Source of the DNA: Streptomyces resistomycificus | GTDB taxonomy: Bacteria; Actinomycetota; Actinomycetes; Streptomycetales; Streptomycetaceae | Reading direction: 5' to 3' | Assembly: GCF_001514265.1 (NCBI RefSeq) | Contig: NZ_KQ948988.1 | Coordinates: forward strand, 317,395-381,394 | DNA: 64,000 nucleotides | Shown: positions 1 through 8,114 of the stretch, piece by piece | Numbering within the stretch: position 1 is the stretch's first letter | Layout of the letters: each line of letters starts with the position of its first letter | Notes under the pieces: generated by a model | Told to the model about the DNA's origin: nothing | What the model saw: only the letters and a program-made list of their open reading frames with translations | Databases searched by the model: none | Translations under genes and position numbers: made by a program

Positions 1-153
1 TACTCCTTCTCTTCATCCTGTTTATCCAGATGTGAGGCCAGATCAGCCAATTCGGCGTGACATGGGGCCTAGCCTCACTCCATTAATCCGATTGCACTCA
101 ATTATGAGTCTGCTCAGGATTATTGTCAAGGGAGGTCCCATGGGACGCGGTAC

Positions 154-264
154 ATGCCGATCGGGCGCCGCGAGCGGGCCAAGCAGGCCAAGCGTGAGCG
201 CATCATGACCGCAGCCCGCGAACTGTTCGCCGAACACGGCGTCAGCGGGGTCACGGCACAGCAG
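154..264 (+). pseudogene. TetR-family regulator, N-terminal stub
   Basis: Only the first ~37 codons of a TetR-type DNA-binding domain are recognisable: a basic start (GRRERAKQAKRERI) followed by TAARELFAEHGVSGVTAQQ, the usual entry into the helix-turn-helix. The text then loses TetR character completely and runs into proline/arginine-rich sequence in the same frame, so helix 3 of the HTH and the whole ligand-binding domain are missing. The ATG is preceded by a GGAGG-like tract about 18 bases upstream, which is rather far. I read this as the scar of a deletion whose other side is the oxidoreductase gene that ends nearby on the opposite strand. A functional mini-protein is unlikely because the recognition helix is absent. 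Confidence 0.7.
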
Positions 265-387
265 TCGGCCGTGCCCGCAGGTCCGCCCCGTCCCGTTCGG
301 CCGCGCCCGGAGCCCCGGGACCGGTCATTCCCGGGGCTCCGGTCCCGCTCCACCTGCCCGCAGCCGACCCGGCCGGGGCGGCCGGCG

Positions 388-1314
388 TCAGGCGACGCTC
401 AGGACGATCTTCCCGGTGGTGCGGCCCTGCTCGCCGATCTCGTGCGCCTTCGCGGCCTCGGCCAGCGGGACGACGGCCTCGACCACGGGCGTGAGCGCGC
501 CCCGCTCGGCCAGGGCGGCGATCTCGCGCAGACCCAGGTGGTCGGGCTCGACCAGCATCCACACCGCCCGCACGTGGCCGGGGACGGCGGCGGGGACGTC
601 GTCGGGGCCGGGCAGGGTGATCAGCCGGCCGCCCGGGCGCAGCACCTTCAGGGACCGCTCGGCGTTCTGGCCTCCGAGCCCGTCCAGCACCACGTCCACG
701 TCCCCGACGGCGTCCTCGAAGCGGACCGTGCGGTAGTCGATCACCTCGTCCGCGCCCAGCTGCCGCAGCAGGTCGTGCTTGCCGGCGCTGGCCGTGCCGA
801 TGACGTACGCGCCGCGGGCCTTGGCGATCTGCACCGCCAGGTGGCCGACCCCGCCGGCCGCCGCGTGCACCAGCACCCGCTCACCGGCGCGCACCCCGGC
901 GGTGTCCACCAGGGCCTGCCAGGCGGTCAGCGCGGCCAGCGGCAGCGCCGCCGCCTGCACGTGGGTGAGGTTCGCCGGCTTGGGCGCGAGGTGGCGGGCC
1001 GGGGCGACGACGTACTCGGCGTAGGCGCCGGCCTGCCGCGGGAACAGTGGCATGCCGTACACCTCGTCCCCGGGGCGGAACATCCCCACGCCCGGTCCGA
1101 CGGCCTCCACGGTGCCGGAGACGTCCCAGCCGACCGCCGGGACCTCGCCCCACTCGATCAGGGCCCCGCTGGCCCGGGTCTTGAAGTCCACCGGGTTCAC
1201 GCCGGCCGCGTGGACCCGCACCAGGACCTCGTTCAGTCCCGGCTCGGGCCGGGCGACCTCACGCTCCACGAGCATCTCCGGTCCGCCCCACTGCTCCACG
1301 ACCACCGCACGCAT
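388..1314 (-). CDS. NADP-dependent quinone-reductase-like oxidoreductase (zinc-independent MDR family)
   Basis: 308 aa. The N-terminal GroES-like fold (MRAVVVEQWGGPEMLVER...) and a Rossmann domain with the AAAGGVGHLAVQIAKARGA dinucleotide loop (around residues 145-165) identify the medium-chain dehydrogenase/reductase superfamily, quinone oxidoreductase branch. The catalytic and structural zinc cysteine cluster of alcohol dehydrogenases is absent. The family reduces quinones, enones or similar electrophiles with NADPH in the cytoplasm. The start chosen is the ATG giving MRAVVVE, with GAGG 8-10 bases upstream; a much longer open frame extends upstream but is only GC-driven. It is divergent from the GlxA/AraC-type regulator, a common arrangement in which the regulator controls the oxidoreductase. 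The substrate is unknown. Confidence 0.92.
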   Translation of the reverse strand: MRAVVVEQWGGPEMLVEREVARPEPGLNEVLVRVHAAGVNPVDFKTRASGALIEWGEVPAVGWDVSGTVEAVGPGVGMFRPGDEVYGMPLFPRQAGAYAEYVVAPARHLAPKPANLTHVQAAALPLAALTAWQALVDTAGVRAGERVLVHAAAGGVGHLAVQIAKARGAYVIGTASAGKHDLLRQLGADEVIDYRTVRFEDAVGDVDVVLDGLGGQNAERSLKVLRPGGRLITLPGPDDVPAAVPGHVRAVWMLVEPDHLGLREIAALAERGALTPVVEAVVPLAEAAKAHEIGEQGRTTGKIVLSVA

Positions 1315-1415
1315 GCTGTCCGCCTCACTCTTTTCCGTCTTGATCGGATACCGGTCGCCCGGGCCCTTCCCGGCGCGACGCAGTCCACGATCCGTCAGCC
1401 GCCCCCACCATGGTG

Positions 1416-1444
1416 TTGGCCGTCTGGCCACTATGTGACAGGAT
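1416..1444 (+). promoter_or_regulatory. Putative promoter giving a leaderless or near-leaderless transcript
   Basis: TTGGCC, a 17-base spacer, then CAGGAT lies directly before the ATG of the AraC-type regulator; the -10-like box ends only 6 bases before the start codon. The region also holds three TGGCC copies (one as TGGCCA), which could be regulator half-sites. The AGGA inside the -10 box could instead serve as a ribosome binding site, so this is a pattern match, not proof. Confidence 0.4.
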
Positions 1445-1450
1445 CTGGCC

Positions 1451-2494
1451 ATGAGCGAGATGCAGTGGCCGTGCACCGACCCCAGCCCCGACCCGAGCGC
1501 CGACGCGGCCGGGCGGCACCGCATCGCCGTCCTCGCCCTGCCCGGCGTCCCGCCCTTCGAACTCGGCATCCCCTCCCGCGTCTTCGGCAGCGTCCTGGAC
1601 GCCGGCTCACGCCCGCTGTACGAGGTCACCGTCTGCACCGCCGACGGCGCCCCGGTCCTCAGCGACGCCGGGTTCACCGTGCAGCCCGCGGCCGGTCCCG
1701 AGGCCCTGGCCGCCGCGGACACCGTGATCGTCCCGCCCACGCACGCCATGCCCGAGCTGGGCCGCGGCGGCCCGCTGCCGCCCGAGGTCACCGCGGCCAT
1801 CGCCGGCATCCGGCCCGGCACCCGCCTGGTGTCCATCTGCACCGGCTCCTACGTCCTGGCCGCCGCGGGCCTCCTCGACGGCCGGCCCGCCACCACCCAC
1901 TGGAACCTCGCCCCCGAGTTCCGCCGCGCCTACCCCCGCGTCAAGGTCGACGAGGAGGTCCTCTTCGTCGACGACGGCGACGTCCTGACCTCCGCGGGCG
2001 TCGCCGCCGGCATCGACCTGTGCCTGCACATGATCCGCCGCGACCACGGCGCCGCCGCCGCCAACCGCGCCGCCCGCGCGTGCGTCGTCCCGCCCTGGCG
2101 GGACGGCGGCCAGGCCCAGTACATCGACCGCCCGGTGCCCGAACCCACCGTCGCCACCACCACCGCCACCCGCGCCTGGGCCCTGGAACACCTCGGCGAA
2201 CCCCTCTCCCTGAACCGCCTGGCCGAACACGCCCGGATGAGCCTGCGCTCCTTCACCCGCCGCTTCCGCGACGAGGTCGGCATGACCCCCGTGCAGTGGC
2301 TCACCGCGCAACGCCTGGAACTGGCCAAGCAGTTGCTGGAGACCACCGACCTGTCCATCGACCTGGTCGCCCACCGCTGTGGCTTCGGCTCCGCCAACTC
2401 CCTGCGCGCCCACATGCGCACCACCTTCGGTGTCTCACCCGCCTCCTACCGCCGCACCTTCCATACCGACGACCTGGTGGAAGCGGGCGTCTGA
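1451..2494 (+). CDS. GlxA-type transcriptional regulator (DJ-1/PfpI domain + AraC HTH)
   Basis: 347 aa. Residues ~20-190 form a class I amidotransferase-like (DJ-1/PfpI) domain with the nucleophile-elbow region SICTGSYVLAAAGLLDGRPATTHW. Residues ~235-335 form an AraC/XylS double helix-turn-helix, with SLNRLAEHARMSLRSFTRRFRDEVGMTPVQW and the second HTH LVAHRCGFGSANSLRAHMRTTFGVSP, each seen as a complete motif. The elbow Cys is present, but in this regulator family the domain normally acts as a ligand sensor rather than an enzyme. It probably controls the divergent oxidoreductase gene. The end TDDLVEAGV is in line with family length. Confidence 0.93.
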   Translation: MSEMQWPCTDPSPDPSADAAGRHRIAVLALPGVPPFELGIPSRVFGSVLDAGSRPLYEVTVCTADGAPVLSDAGFTVQPAAGPEALAAADTVIVPPTHAMPELGRGGPLPPEVTAAIAGIRPGTRLVSICTGSYVLAAAGLLDGRPATTHWNLAPEFRRAYPRVKVDEEVLFVDDGDVLTSAGVAAGIDLCLHMIRRDHGAAAANRAARACVVPPWRDGGQAQYIDRPVPEPTVATTTATRAWALEHLGEPLSLNRLAEHARMSLRSFTRRFRDEVGMTPVQWLTAQRLELAKQLLETTDLSIDLVAHRCGFGSANSLRAHMRTTFGVSPASYRRTFHTDDLVEAGV

Positions 2495-2589
2495 GGACAC
2501 ATCAGCGCCGCACATCCCCGCTCCGCGGGTCGGCCGGGATCCGCCTGATCAGCCGCTGCCGGTGCCCCCTCCAGCGGGGCCAGCAGCAT

Positions 2590-2695
2590 CATCGCCCGCC
2601 GGTAGCGCACCGAACTCGTGCTGCCCCGGCACGATCTGCTGCAGCTTCTGCCCCTCGTGGTCGGTCAGTCTGCGCACACGGACGGGCTCGGCCAC
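2590..2695 (-). pseudogene. IS630-family transposase remnant, frameshifted
   Basis: Reading leftward from a GTG, the peptide VAEPVRVRRLTDHEGQKL continues to QQIV, the typical first residues of IS630-family transposases. The reading frame then breaks. In the adjacent frame the expected continuation appears: RGSTSSVRYRRAMMLLA. A loss of about two bases after the QQIV codons explains it. Similarity ends after MMLLA, so no DDE catalytic region remains. This is a dead fragment lying between the AraC-type regulator and the membrane protein gene. Confidence 0.65.
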
Positions 2696-2783
2696 CGCGC
2701 CTCCAGCGGTCGGATCGGATGTCACCGCACATGCAACCGCCACGACCGCCGACCCGGCGAACCTATGCGGTCACAGCACTAGT

Positions 2784-2844
2784 CCCGGGAGCCCTGGGAG
2801 TCCCGGGAGCCCTAGGAGTCCTGGTGGCCCTGGGAACCCTGGGA
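2784..2844. repeat. 9-bp imperfect tandem repeat, ~6.8 copies
   Basis: Units of the form CCTGGGAGT / CCCGGGAGC follow one another without gaps. The left half is intergenic; the right half is inside the 3' end of the leftward membrane-protein gene, where it encodes the low-complexity tail (SQGSQGHQDS). Copy-number change would lengthen or shorten that tail by three residues per unit without shifting frame. Confidence 0.8.
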
Positions 2845-3399
2845 CGCGAGGTCCCCGAAGAGACGGACGTCGGGTGCGAACGTCCGGAGCGCGGTCCTGA
2901 GGCGGACCGGGTCCACCTTGCACAGGTCCATGCCGACCGTCGTCATCGTGGTCCCGCGAAAGGCCGCCACGAAGTCGGGCTCCACCTGGGTGTCCAGGTA
3001 CGTGTCGAGCTCCCTTAGCGCGGGGGAGGCCGGGAGGTCCGGCGGCGGGGTGTCCGTCCCGCGCCACAGGACGGTGAGCGTGCTCTCCGCGCGTGGCGTC
3101 AGCACCAGGGCGACGGAGGCGATCGCCGACCAGGGCAGGACTTCGCGCCGGCCGAGGAAGGCCGCGCGGCGCAGCGTGATGCCGGCCGGGCCGACGCGTA
3201 CGGCGGTCCTGCGGGTGGAGAGCAGCAGGACGAGCGCGGCGACGAGCGGAACGAAGAGCCCCTCGACATGACCGTCCTGCGGGGCGAGGGGCCCTGGGGC
3301 GAAGTCACCCGCGGCCACCAGGGCGAGGAACAGCAAGGAACCCGCGACACGGGCGTTCCACCCGTACCGGATCGCATAGGTCCCGTCAGGCGCACCCAC
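2812..3399 (-). CDS. Predicted membrane protein with PH-like domain
   Basis: 195 aa, GTG start preceded by GGCGGGA. Two hydrophobic segments lie near residues 15-32 and 46-62 (AGSLLFLALVAAG and LFVPLVAALVLLL). A soluble part with a WSAIASVALV core follows, as in actinobacterial PH-domain/YdbT-like membrane proteins: two TM helices and then a beta-rich domain that evaluates a bond such as LTVLWRGTD. Function is unknown. The C-terminus is built from the 9-bp tandem repeat described separately and is probably dispensable. No operon partner: the next leftward gene upstream (LacI) starts more than 1 kb away and ends about 90 bp from this start. Confidence 0.75.
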   Translation of the reverse strand: MGAPDGTYAIRYGWNARVAGSLLFLALVAAGDFAPGPLAPQDGHVEGLFVPLVAALVLLLSTRRTAVRVGPAGITLRRAAFLGRREVLPWSAIASVALVLTPRAESTLTVLWRGTDTPPPDLPASPALRELDTYLDTQVEPDFVAAFRGTTMTTVGMDLCKVDPVRLRTALRTFAPDVRLFGDLASQGSQGHQDS

Positions 3400-3490
3400 T
3401 AGATCCCGCCAGGCTCGATCACGCGCTCCACCCTAGACCCGCGGCCAGAGCCGGGTTCGTCCGGTTCCCTCCGCCCGCCCGCGCGGACAC

Positions 3491-4534
3491 TCAGACCCGG
3501 GGCCCCGCCGTACTCGCCCGCTCCACCAGCCGCGTGGACAGTTCCGTGCGGGTGCTCTCCGGTCGGTCACCCGCCATCATCCGCACCAGCAGGCGTAGCG
3601 CGGTCGCCGCCATCTCCGACAGCGGCTGGCGGACCGTGGTGAGGGGCGGGGCGAGCCAGCGGGCCTCGGGGAGGTCGTCGAAGCCGACGACGCTCATGTC
3701 GTCCGGCACGCTCAACCCGCGTTCGGCCAGTGCCTCGTACACCCCGAGGGCCATCCGGTCCGAGCAGACGAAGACGGCCGTCGGCGGCTCGGGCAGGTCG
3801 AGGAGCTCCCGCATCCGGCGGCAGGCGACGCTCTCGTCGAACCCGGCGTGACGGACGTACTCGGGCCGCTGGCGGATCCCCGCGGCGGCGAGTGCCGAGC
3901 GGTAGCCGGCGACCCTGGCGCTGCTGCACATCTTGCGCTGGTGACCGGCGATGACGGCGATGCGCTCGTGCCCCAGGGACAGCAGGTGCTCGGTGGCCGT
4001 CACCCCGCCCTGCCAGTTCGCCGCGCCCACCGACACGACGCCCGGCGGCGGTTCCAGCACCGGGTCGATCAGCACGTAGGGGATGCGGTGCTGGTTCAGC
4101 CAGACGTACTGGGACTCCGTGAGCTCGGCCAGGTTGAACAGGACGCCGGACGAGCCGCGGGCTATGAGCTTGTCGAGCCACCCGCGTTCCGGGCGGCCGC
4201 CGCGGGTCCGGGTGAGCCCCGCCGACACCACCACCTCCAGGCCCGCGTCGTGCGCCGCCGCCTCCACACCGTGCAGCACCGCGCCCGACCAGGAGCTCTC
4301 CAGCGAGTGCACGACCAGGTCGACCAGCCCGGACGCCTTCGCCGCCTCGAAGCGGGGTCTGCGCACGTAACCGAGCCGGTCGAGCGCCTCGGTGACCCGG
4401 CGGCGGGTCTCGGGAGCGACGTCCTCCCGTCCGTTGACCACCTTGGACGCGGTGGGCACGGACACGCCCGCCTCCCGGGCCACGACCGCCAGGGTCGGCC
4501 CGGCCGTCACACTCGCACTCTCCGTGCGGACCAT
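3491..4534 (-). CDS. LacI-family transcriptional regulator (candidate master regulator of the AGAAAGCGCTTTCT sites)
   Basis: 347 aa. The N-terminal LacI HTH is complete (TLAVVAREAGVSVPTASKVVNG, residues ~14-37, with hinge region ETRRRVTEALDRLGY). A periplasmic-binding-protein-like sugar sensor domain follows (type 1 fold; FVCSDRMALGVYEAL and SVVGFDDLPEARWLAPPLTTVRQPL are the usual C-terminal landmarks). It lies downstream of and in the same direction as the GH43/ABC importer operon, but is separated from it by 190 bp and has its own operator-like palindrome 84 bp upstream, which suggests autoregulation. Because the same palindrome precedes several polysaccharide genes in the window, this is the best candidate regulator for them. 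That assignment is inference. Confidence 0.93.
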   Translation of the reverse strand: MVRTESASVTAGPTLAVVAREAGVSVPTASKVVNGREDVAPETRRRVTEALDRLGYVRRPRFEAAKASGLVDLVVHSLESSWSGAVLHGVEAAAHDAGLEVVVSAGLTRTRGGRPERGWLDKLIARGSSGVLFNLAELTESQYVWLNQHRIPYVLIDPVLEPPPGVVSVGAANWQGGVTATEHLLSLGHERIAVIAGHQRKMCSSARVAGYRSALAAAGIRQRPEYVRHAGFDESVACRRMRELLDLPEPPTAVFVCSDRMALGVYEALAERGLSVPDDMSVVGFDDLPEARWLAPPLTTVRQPLSEMAATALRLLVRMMAGDRPESTRTELSTRLVERASTAGPRV

Positions 4535-4617
4535 AGGGGAACCACCTCTCCGGCCCGCCCGAGGGCCATGAAAGTTTCGACCAGCGCTGCCACCGCGCGG
4601 TGCCGGACCACGTGGAT

Positions 4618-4631
4618 AGTAAGCGCTCTCT
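4618..4631. promoter_or_regulatory. LacI-type operator, class A (AGTAAGCGCTCTCT)
   Basis: Near-palindrome agreeing at 11 of 14 positions with the perfect palindrome AGAAAGCGCTTTCT. It is upstream of the leftward LacI gene and about 94 bp after the GH43 stop codon. One of six sites of this class in the window; suggests autoregulation. Confidence 0.55.
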
Positions 4632-4724
4632 ACCCTAGGTTCGCGGCCGGACCTCGGGAAGGGGCAGGACTACGCCGCTCTCGGCGCACCCCGGCTTTCG
4701 AAACTCCGGACTGGGGCGGAACGG

Positions 4725-6311
4725 CTACCAGCAGGTGAGCCGGAAGCCCGTGAAGTCGGCCGTGAACGCCCCGTCGACGAGATCCACGGCATGGACGCCG
4801 GCCATCGCCCCGGTGAAGCGCAGCCTGGATCCGTGGTCGTCGGAGAGCTTGCCGAAGTCCAGCGGCGGACCGACGGGTGTGCGCACGCCCTCGCGCACGT
4901 ACCAGAACCGCGCCTCCACCCCGTCGACCGTCACACCCAGGGTGAGCGGCGAATCCGCGTCGACCTCCACCACGGCCGCCGTCCGGGTGGCGCCCTCCTC
5001 GCGCTCCACGAGGCTGAGCACCGTACGCCCGCCGCCCTCCCACTGCTGGCCGTGCTGCCCCGCGCCCTCGGGTTCCGCCCAGGTCAGGTCGAGGGCGTGA
5101 TACGCCTCGGTGTTGTACCAGAGCACCAGCCCTGCGGCCTGGGTGAAGGTGCGCGGCCGCGCCTCGACGGTGACCTCGGCCTCGGCACGGTGCTCGGTGA
5201 TCCGCTGGGCCAGCAGACTGTGCGCCCACCACGACTCGGGACCGTGCCGGCCGCGCAGCCGGATCCAGCCCGGCCGGGCGACGGTGTCGGCCCAGGACGG
5301 GTCGGCGGGTTCCCGCAGGGTGCTCCACGGCCAGCCCAGCGGCTCACCGGTATCAGCGGCGGCTGCGAGCTCCTGCCTCCTCGTCGGTACGTCGACCTCG
5401 ACCGCCGGATGCCAGCCCCCGTCCCGCAGCCGGGGCCAGCCGTCCTCGTCCCAGGTCAGCGCCTGGACGGCGGTCTCGCGGCCGAGAGGGCAGCGCGGTC
5501 CCTGAGCCGTTCGCAGCGGGCGGGCGGCGAGGTGGCTCATCACCCAATCGCCGTCCGGCGTCTGCACCAGCTCGGCGTGCCCGGCCTTCTGCAGCGGCAC
5601 CGACGGATCGTCGCGGGTGGTCAGCAGCGGCTGGCGGTCCAGCTCGTACGGTCCCGTGATCGCGCGGCTGCGCGCCACCAGCACCCCGTGCTCGACACCC
5701 GTGCCGCCCTCGGCGAGGACGAGGTGGTACCAGCCGTCGCGGTGCACCAACTTCGGCCCCTCGATGAGCCGTTCGTGCTGGAGGAGGAGGTGGGTGGCAC
5801 CGGACGGGGCCAGCGTCCGGCGGTCCAGCTCCGTCAGCACGATGCCGGCGAAGCGTCGCCCGCCCGGACGATGGTCGCTCTGCATGTTGAGCAGCCACAG
5901 CCGGCCCTCGTGATGGAACAGCGCGGGGTCGAAGCCGTGGCTCGCGACCCGGCGCGGAGCCGACCACGTACCGCTCACGTCGGTGGCCGTGCAGACGTAG
6001 GTGTCCAGGTCGAAGTACGGCGTGCCGACCGAGCGGACGACCGAGTAGACCATCCAGAACCGCTCACCGTCCCAGCTCAGGGACGGCGCCCAGACGCCGC
6101 CCGAGTCGGGGACGCCCGCCAGCGAGTCGCCGGGTACCGCGCCCCGGACGTGACCCGCGTACTGCCAGTGCGCGAGGTCCCGGGAGCGGTGGATGGGAAT
6201 CGTCGGGAACCACTCGAAGGAGCTGGTGGCCACGTAGTACCAGTCGCCGACCCTGACCAGTGAGGGGTCGGGGGCGAAGCCCCGGATCACCGGGTTGCGC
6301 AGCACGGTCAC
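4725..6311 (-). CDS. GH43 glycoside hydrolase (beta-xylosidase/arabinofuranosidase type), intracellular
   Basis: 528 aa, no signal peptide. The five-bladed beta-propeller of GH43 is evident: the general base lies in GFAPDPSLVRVGDWYYV (Asp15), the strand GGVWAPSLSWDGERFWMVYS contains the second Asp region, and the acid Glu is expected in LIEGPKLVHRDGWYHLV. A C-terminal beta-sandwich (from ~residue 320, GWPWSTLREPADPSW...) is typical of the xylan 1,4-beta-xylosidase subgroup of ~530 residues. Start: the GTG overlaps the stop of the upstream permease gene in a 4-base GTGA overlap, so the two are translationally coupled. The role is to cleave imported xylo- or arabino-oligosaccharides inside the cell. 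The exact linkage cannot be told from sequence alone. Confidence 0.9.
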   Translation of the reverse strand: MTVLRNPVIRGFAPDPSLVRVGDWYYVATSSFEWFPTIPIHRSRDLAHWQYAGHVRGAVPGDSLAGVPDSGGVWAPSLSWDGERFWMVYSVVRSVGTPYFDLDTYVCTATDVSGTWSAPRRVASHGFDPALFHHEGRLWLLNMQSDHRPGGRRFAGIVLTELDRRTLAPSGATHLLLQHERLIEGPKLVHRDGWYHLVLAEGGTGVEHGVLVARSRAITGPYELDRQPLLTTRDDPSVPLQKAGHAELVQTPDGDWVMSHLAARPLRTAQGPRCPLGRETAVQALTWDEDGWPRLRDGGWHPAVEVDVPTRRQELAAAADTGEPLGWPWSTLREPADPSWADTVARPGWIRLRGRHGPESWWAHSLLAQRITEHRAEAEVTVEARPRTFTQAAGLVLWYNTEAYHALDLTWAEPEGAGQHGQQWEGGGRTVLSLVEREEGATRTAAVVEVDADSPLTLGVTVDGVEARFWYVREGVRTPVGPPLDFGKLSDDHGSRLRFTGAMAGVHAVDLVDGAFTADFTGFRLTCW

Positions 6312-7219
6312 TTCAGGGCCCCCAGCGTCACACCGGTCCGCCAGTAGCGGCGCATCGCGACCATCATGATCGCCATGGGCACGATGGAGAGCAGCGCGCC
6401 GGTCAGGACCAGGCTGGTCAGGTCGACGCCCGACTCCAGTCGTTTGCCGGACCAGTTGTACAGGCCGAGGTTCAGGGTCCAGTTCTCCTCGCCGCGCAGC
6501 ACGGTCAGCGGCAGGAAGAAGGCGTTCCAGGTGTTGACGAAGGCGAGCAGGAAGACGGTGGCGCCGCCGGTCGTCATCATCCGCAGGACGATGCTGAAGA
6601 AGATCCGCAACTCGCCGGCGCCGTCGATGCGGGCCGCCTCGAGGAGCTCGAAGGGGATGGTGGCCTCGGTGTACACCTTGGCGAGGTAGACGCTGAAGGG
6701 GTTGATCAGGCAGGGGATGAGCATCGCCCAGGGCGTGTCGACCAGGCCGATCTCCGAGAACAGCAGGTACAGCGGCAGGGTGAGCAGCGCGATCGGGATG
6801 AGGAACGAGCCCACCACGCACGCGAACACCAGGCTGCGCCCGGGGAAGTCGAAACGGGCGAGGCCGTATCCGGTGGCGAGGGCGAGCAGCGTGCCGCCGA
6901 GGGAGCCGACTCCCGCGTAGAGGAAGGAGTTGGCCGTCCAGCGCAGGAAGATGCCGTCCTCGTAGGTGAACAGCTGGTGCAGGTTGTCCCACAGGTGCCA
7001 GCCGGAGAACCACAGGCCGTTGGTCTGGTAGAGCCCGGTGCGGTCCTTGGTGGAGGCGACGATCAGCCACCACACCGGGAACAGGCTGTAGACGCTCGCC
7101 AGCACCAGGCCCACCAGCAGGAACCGCTGCCCACCGCGACCGCGCGCGACGGGGTCGGGACTGCTGATCCGCCGTAGCGGACGCGATTCCCGCTCGGTGG
7201 CGTTGTCGGTCATCACCAT
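6308..7219 (-). CDS. Carbohydrate ABC transporter permease (MalG/UgpE type)
   Basis: 303 aa. Six membrane segments are visible from FLLVGLVLASVYSLFPVWWLIV onward. The EAA loop that contacts the ATPase reads LLEAARIDGAGELRIFFSIVLRMM (around residues 195-218), the CUT1-family form. It forms a heterodimer with the neighbouring permease. No ATPase gene is present in this operon; in Streptomyces CUT1 importers usually share a single MsiK-type ATPase encoded elsewhere. The start overlaps the upstream permease stop by one base (TGATG). The 3' end overlaps the GH43 gene. Confidence 0.94.
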   Translation of the reverse strand: MVMTDNATERESRPLRRISSPDPVARGRGGQRFLLVGLVLASVYSLFPVWWLIVASTKDRTGLYQTNGLWFSGWHLWDNLHQLFTYEDGIFLRWTANSFLYAGVGSLGGTLLALATGYGLARFDFPGRSLVFACVVGSFLIPIALLTLPLYLLFSEIGLVDTPWAMLIPCLINPFSVYLAKVYTEATIPFELLEAARIDGAGELRIFFSIVLRMMTTGGATVFLLAFVNTWNAFFLPLTVLRGEENWTLNLGLYNWSGKRLESGVDLTSLVLTGALLSIVPMAIMMVAMRRYWRTGVTLGALK

Positions 7220-8103
7220 CAGGCGGCCTCCTTCGAGGTGAGCCGGTAGAACAGGAAGGAGGCGACGCCGAGGATCAGGGCGAGCAGCACCGACAGGGCG
7301 GCGGCGTAGTGGTAGTTGCCGGCGTTGAACGCCTGGTTGTAGATGATCATGATCGGGGTGAAGCTGTCGCTGACCGTCTGCGGGGTGACGTTGCGGAACA
7401 GCGCGGGCTCGTTGAAGATCTGCAGCATCTGGATGACCGAGAGCATCCCGGTCAGCACCAGCGCGCCCCGCACGTAGGGGATCTTGATGCTCAGCGCGAT
7501 CCGCCGCTCCGAGGCCCCGTCCAGGCGCGCGGCCTCGAACAGCTCACGGGGCACGCCCTGGAGCGCCGAGTAGATGATCACCATGTTGTAGCCGATGCCG
7601 TGCCAGGTCAGCAGGTTGCCGATGGCCGGCCACACCATCGAGGGCGCGAAGAAGTTCCAGTCGAAGCCCAGCACCTCGCCCATCGGCGTCAGCGGGCCGA
7701 CGTCGGGGCTGTAGAGGTTGATCCACACCAGGGCGGCGACCACCCCGGGGATCATGTACGGCACCAGCAGCAGGATCCGGAACCGGCTCGCCACCCTCGA
7801 GGTCACCGCGTCCAGCAGCAGTGCCAGGACGAGGCTGATGACCAGCATCACCGGGATCTGCACACAGGCGAACAGCACCACCCGCAGCACCGAGCCCATG
7901 AACGCCGAGTCGGTCAGCCCCTGCCGGTAGTTGTCGAGCCCGGCGAACTCCTCCGTGGAGCCGCCGAGCCCGAGCCCGGACTGCTGCACCTTGAACAGCG
8001 ACTGGTAGACCGCGTAGCCGATCGGAATCAGGTACAGGAAGACGAAGCCGAGCTGGAAGGGCACCGTGAAGGCGGCGCCCTTCCAGCGCAGGGAGCGAAT
8101 CAT
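7219..8103 (-). CDS. Carbohydrate ABC transporter permease (MalF/UgpA type)
   Basis: 294 aa from the ATG giving MIRSLRWKGAAF; the open frame continues upstream but the extra residues are hydrophilic and unlike the family. Six hydrophobic segments are present, the first at VPFQLGFVFLYLIPIGYAVYQS. The EAA motif is LFEAARLDGASERRIALSIKIPYVRG. It sits 11 bp after the binding-lipoprotein gene and runs into the second permease, giving the order binding protein, permease, permease, GH43 enzyme. It takes up the oligosaccharide that GH43 then splits. Confidence 0.93.
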   Translation of the reverse strand: MIRSLRWKGAAFTVPFQLGFVFLYLIPIGYAVYQSLFKVQQSGLGLGGSTEEFAGLDNYRQGLTDSAFMGSVLRVVLFACVQIPVMLVISLVLALLLDAVTSRVASRFRILLLVPYMIPGVVAALVWINLYSPDVGPLTPMGEVLGFDWNFFAPSMVWPAIGNLLTWHGIGYNMVIIYSALQGVPRELFEAARLDGASERRIALSIKIPYVRGALVLTGMLSVIQMLQIFNEPALFRNVTPQTVSDSFTPIMIIYNQAFNAGNYHYAAALSVLLALILGVASFLFYRLTSKEAA

Positions 8104-8114
8104 CGTGAGTAGCC

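Noticed and set aside
154..3018. One 954-codon frame from the TetR stub across the oxidoreductase and regulator
   Set aside because: It overlaps two well-supported genes in other frames; only the first ~37 codons look like protein.
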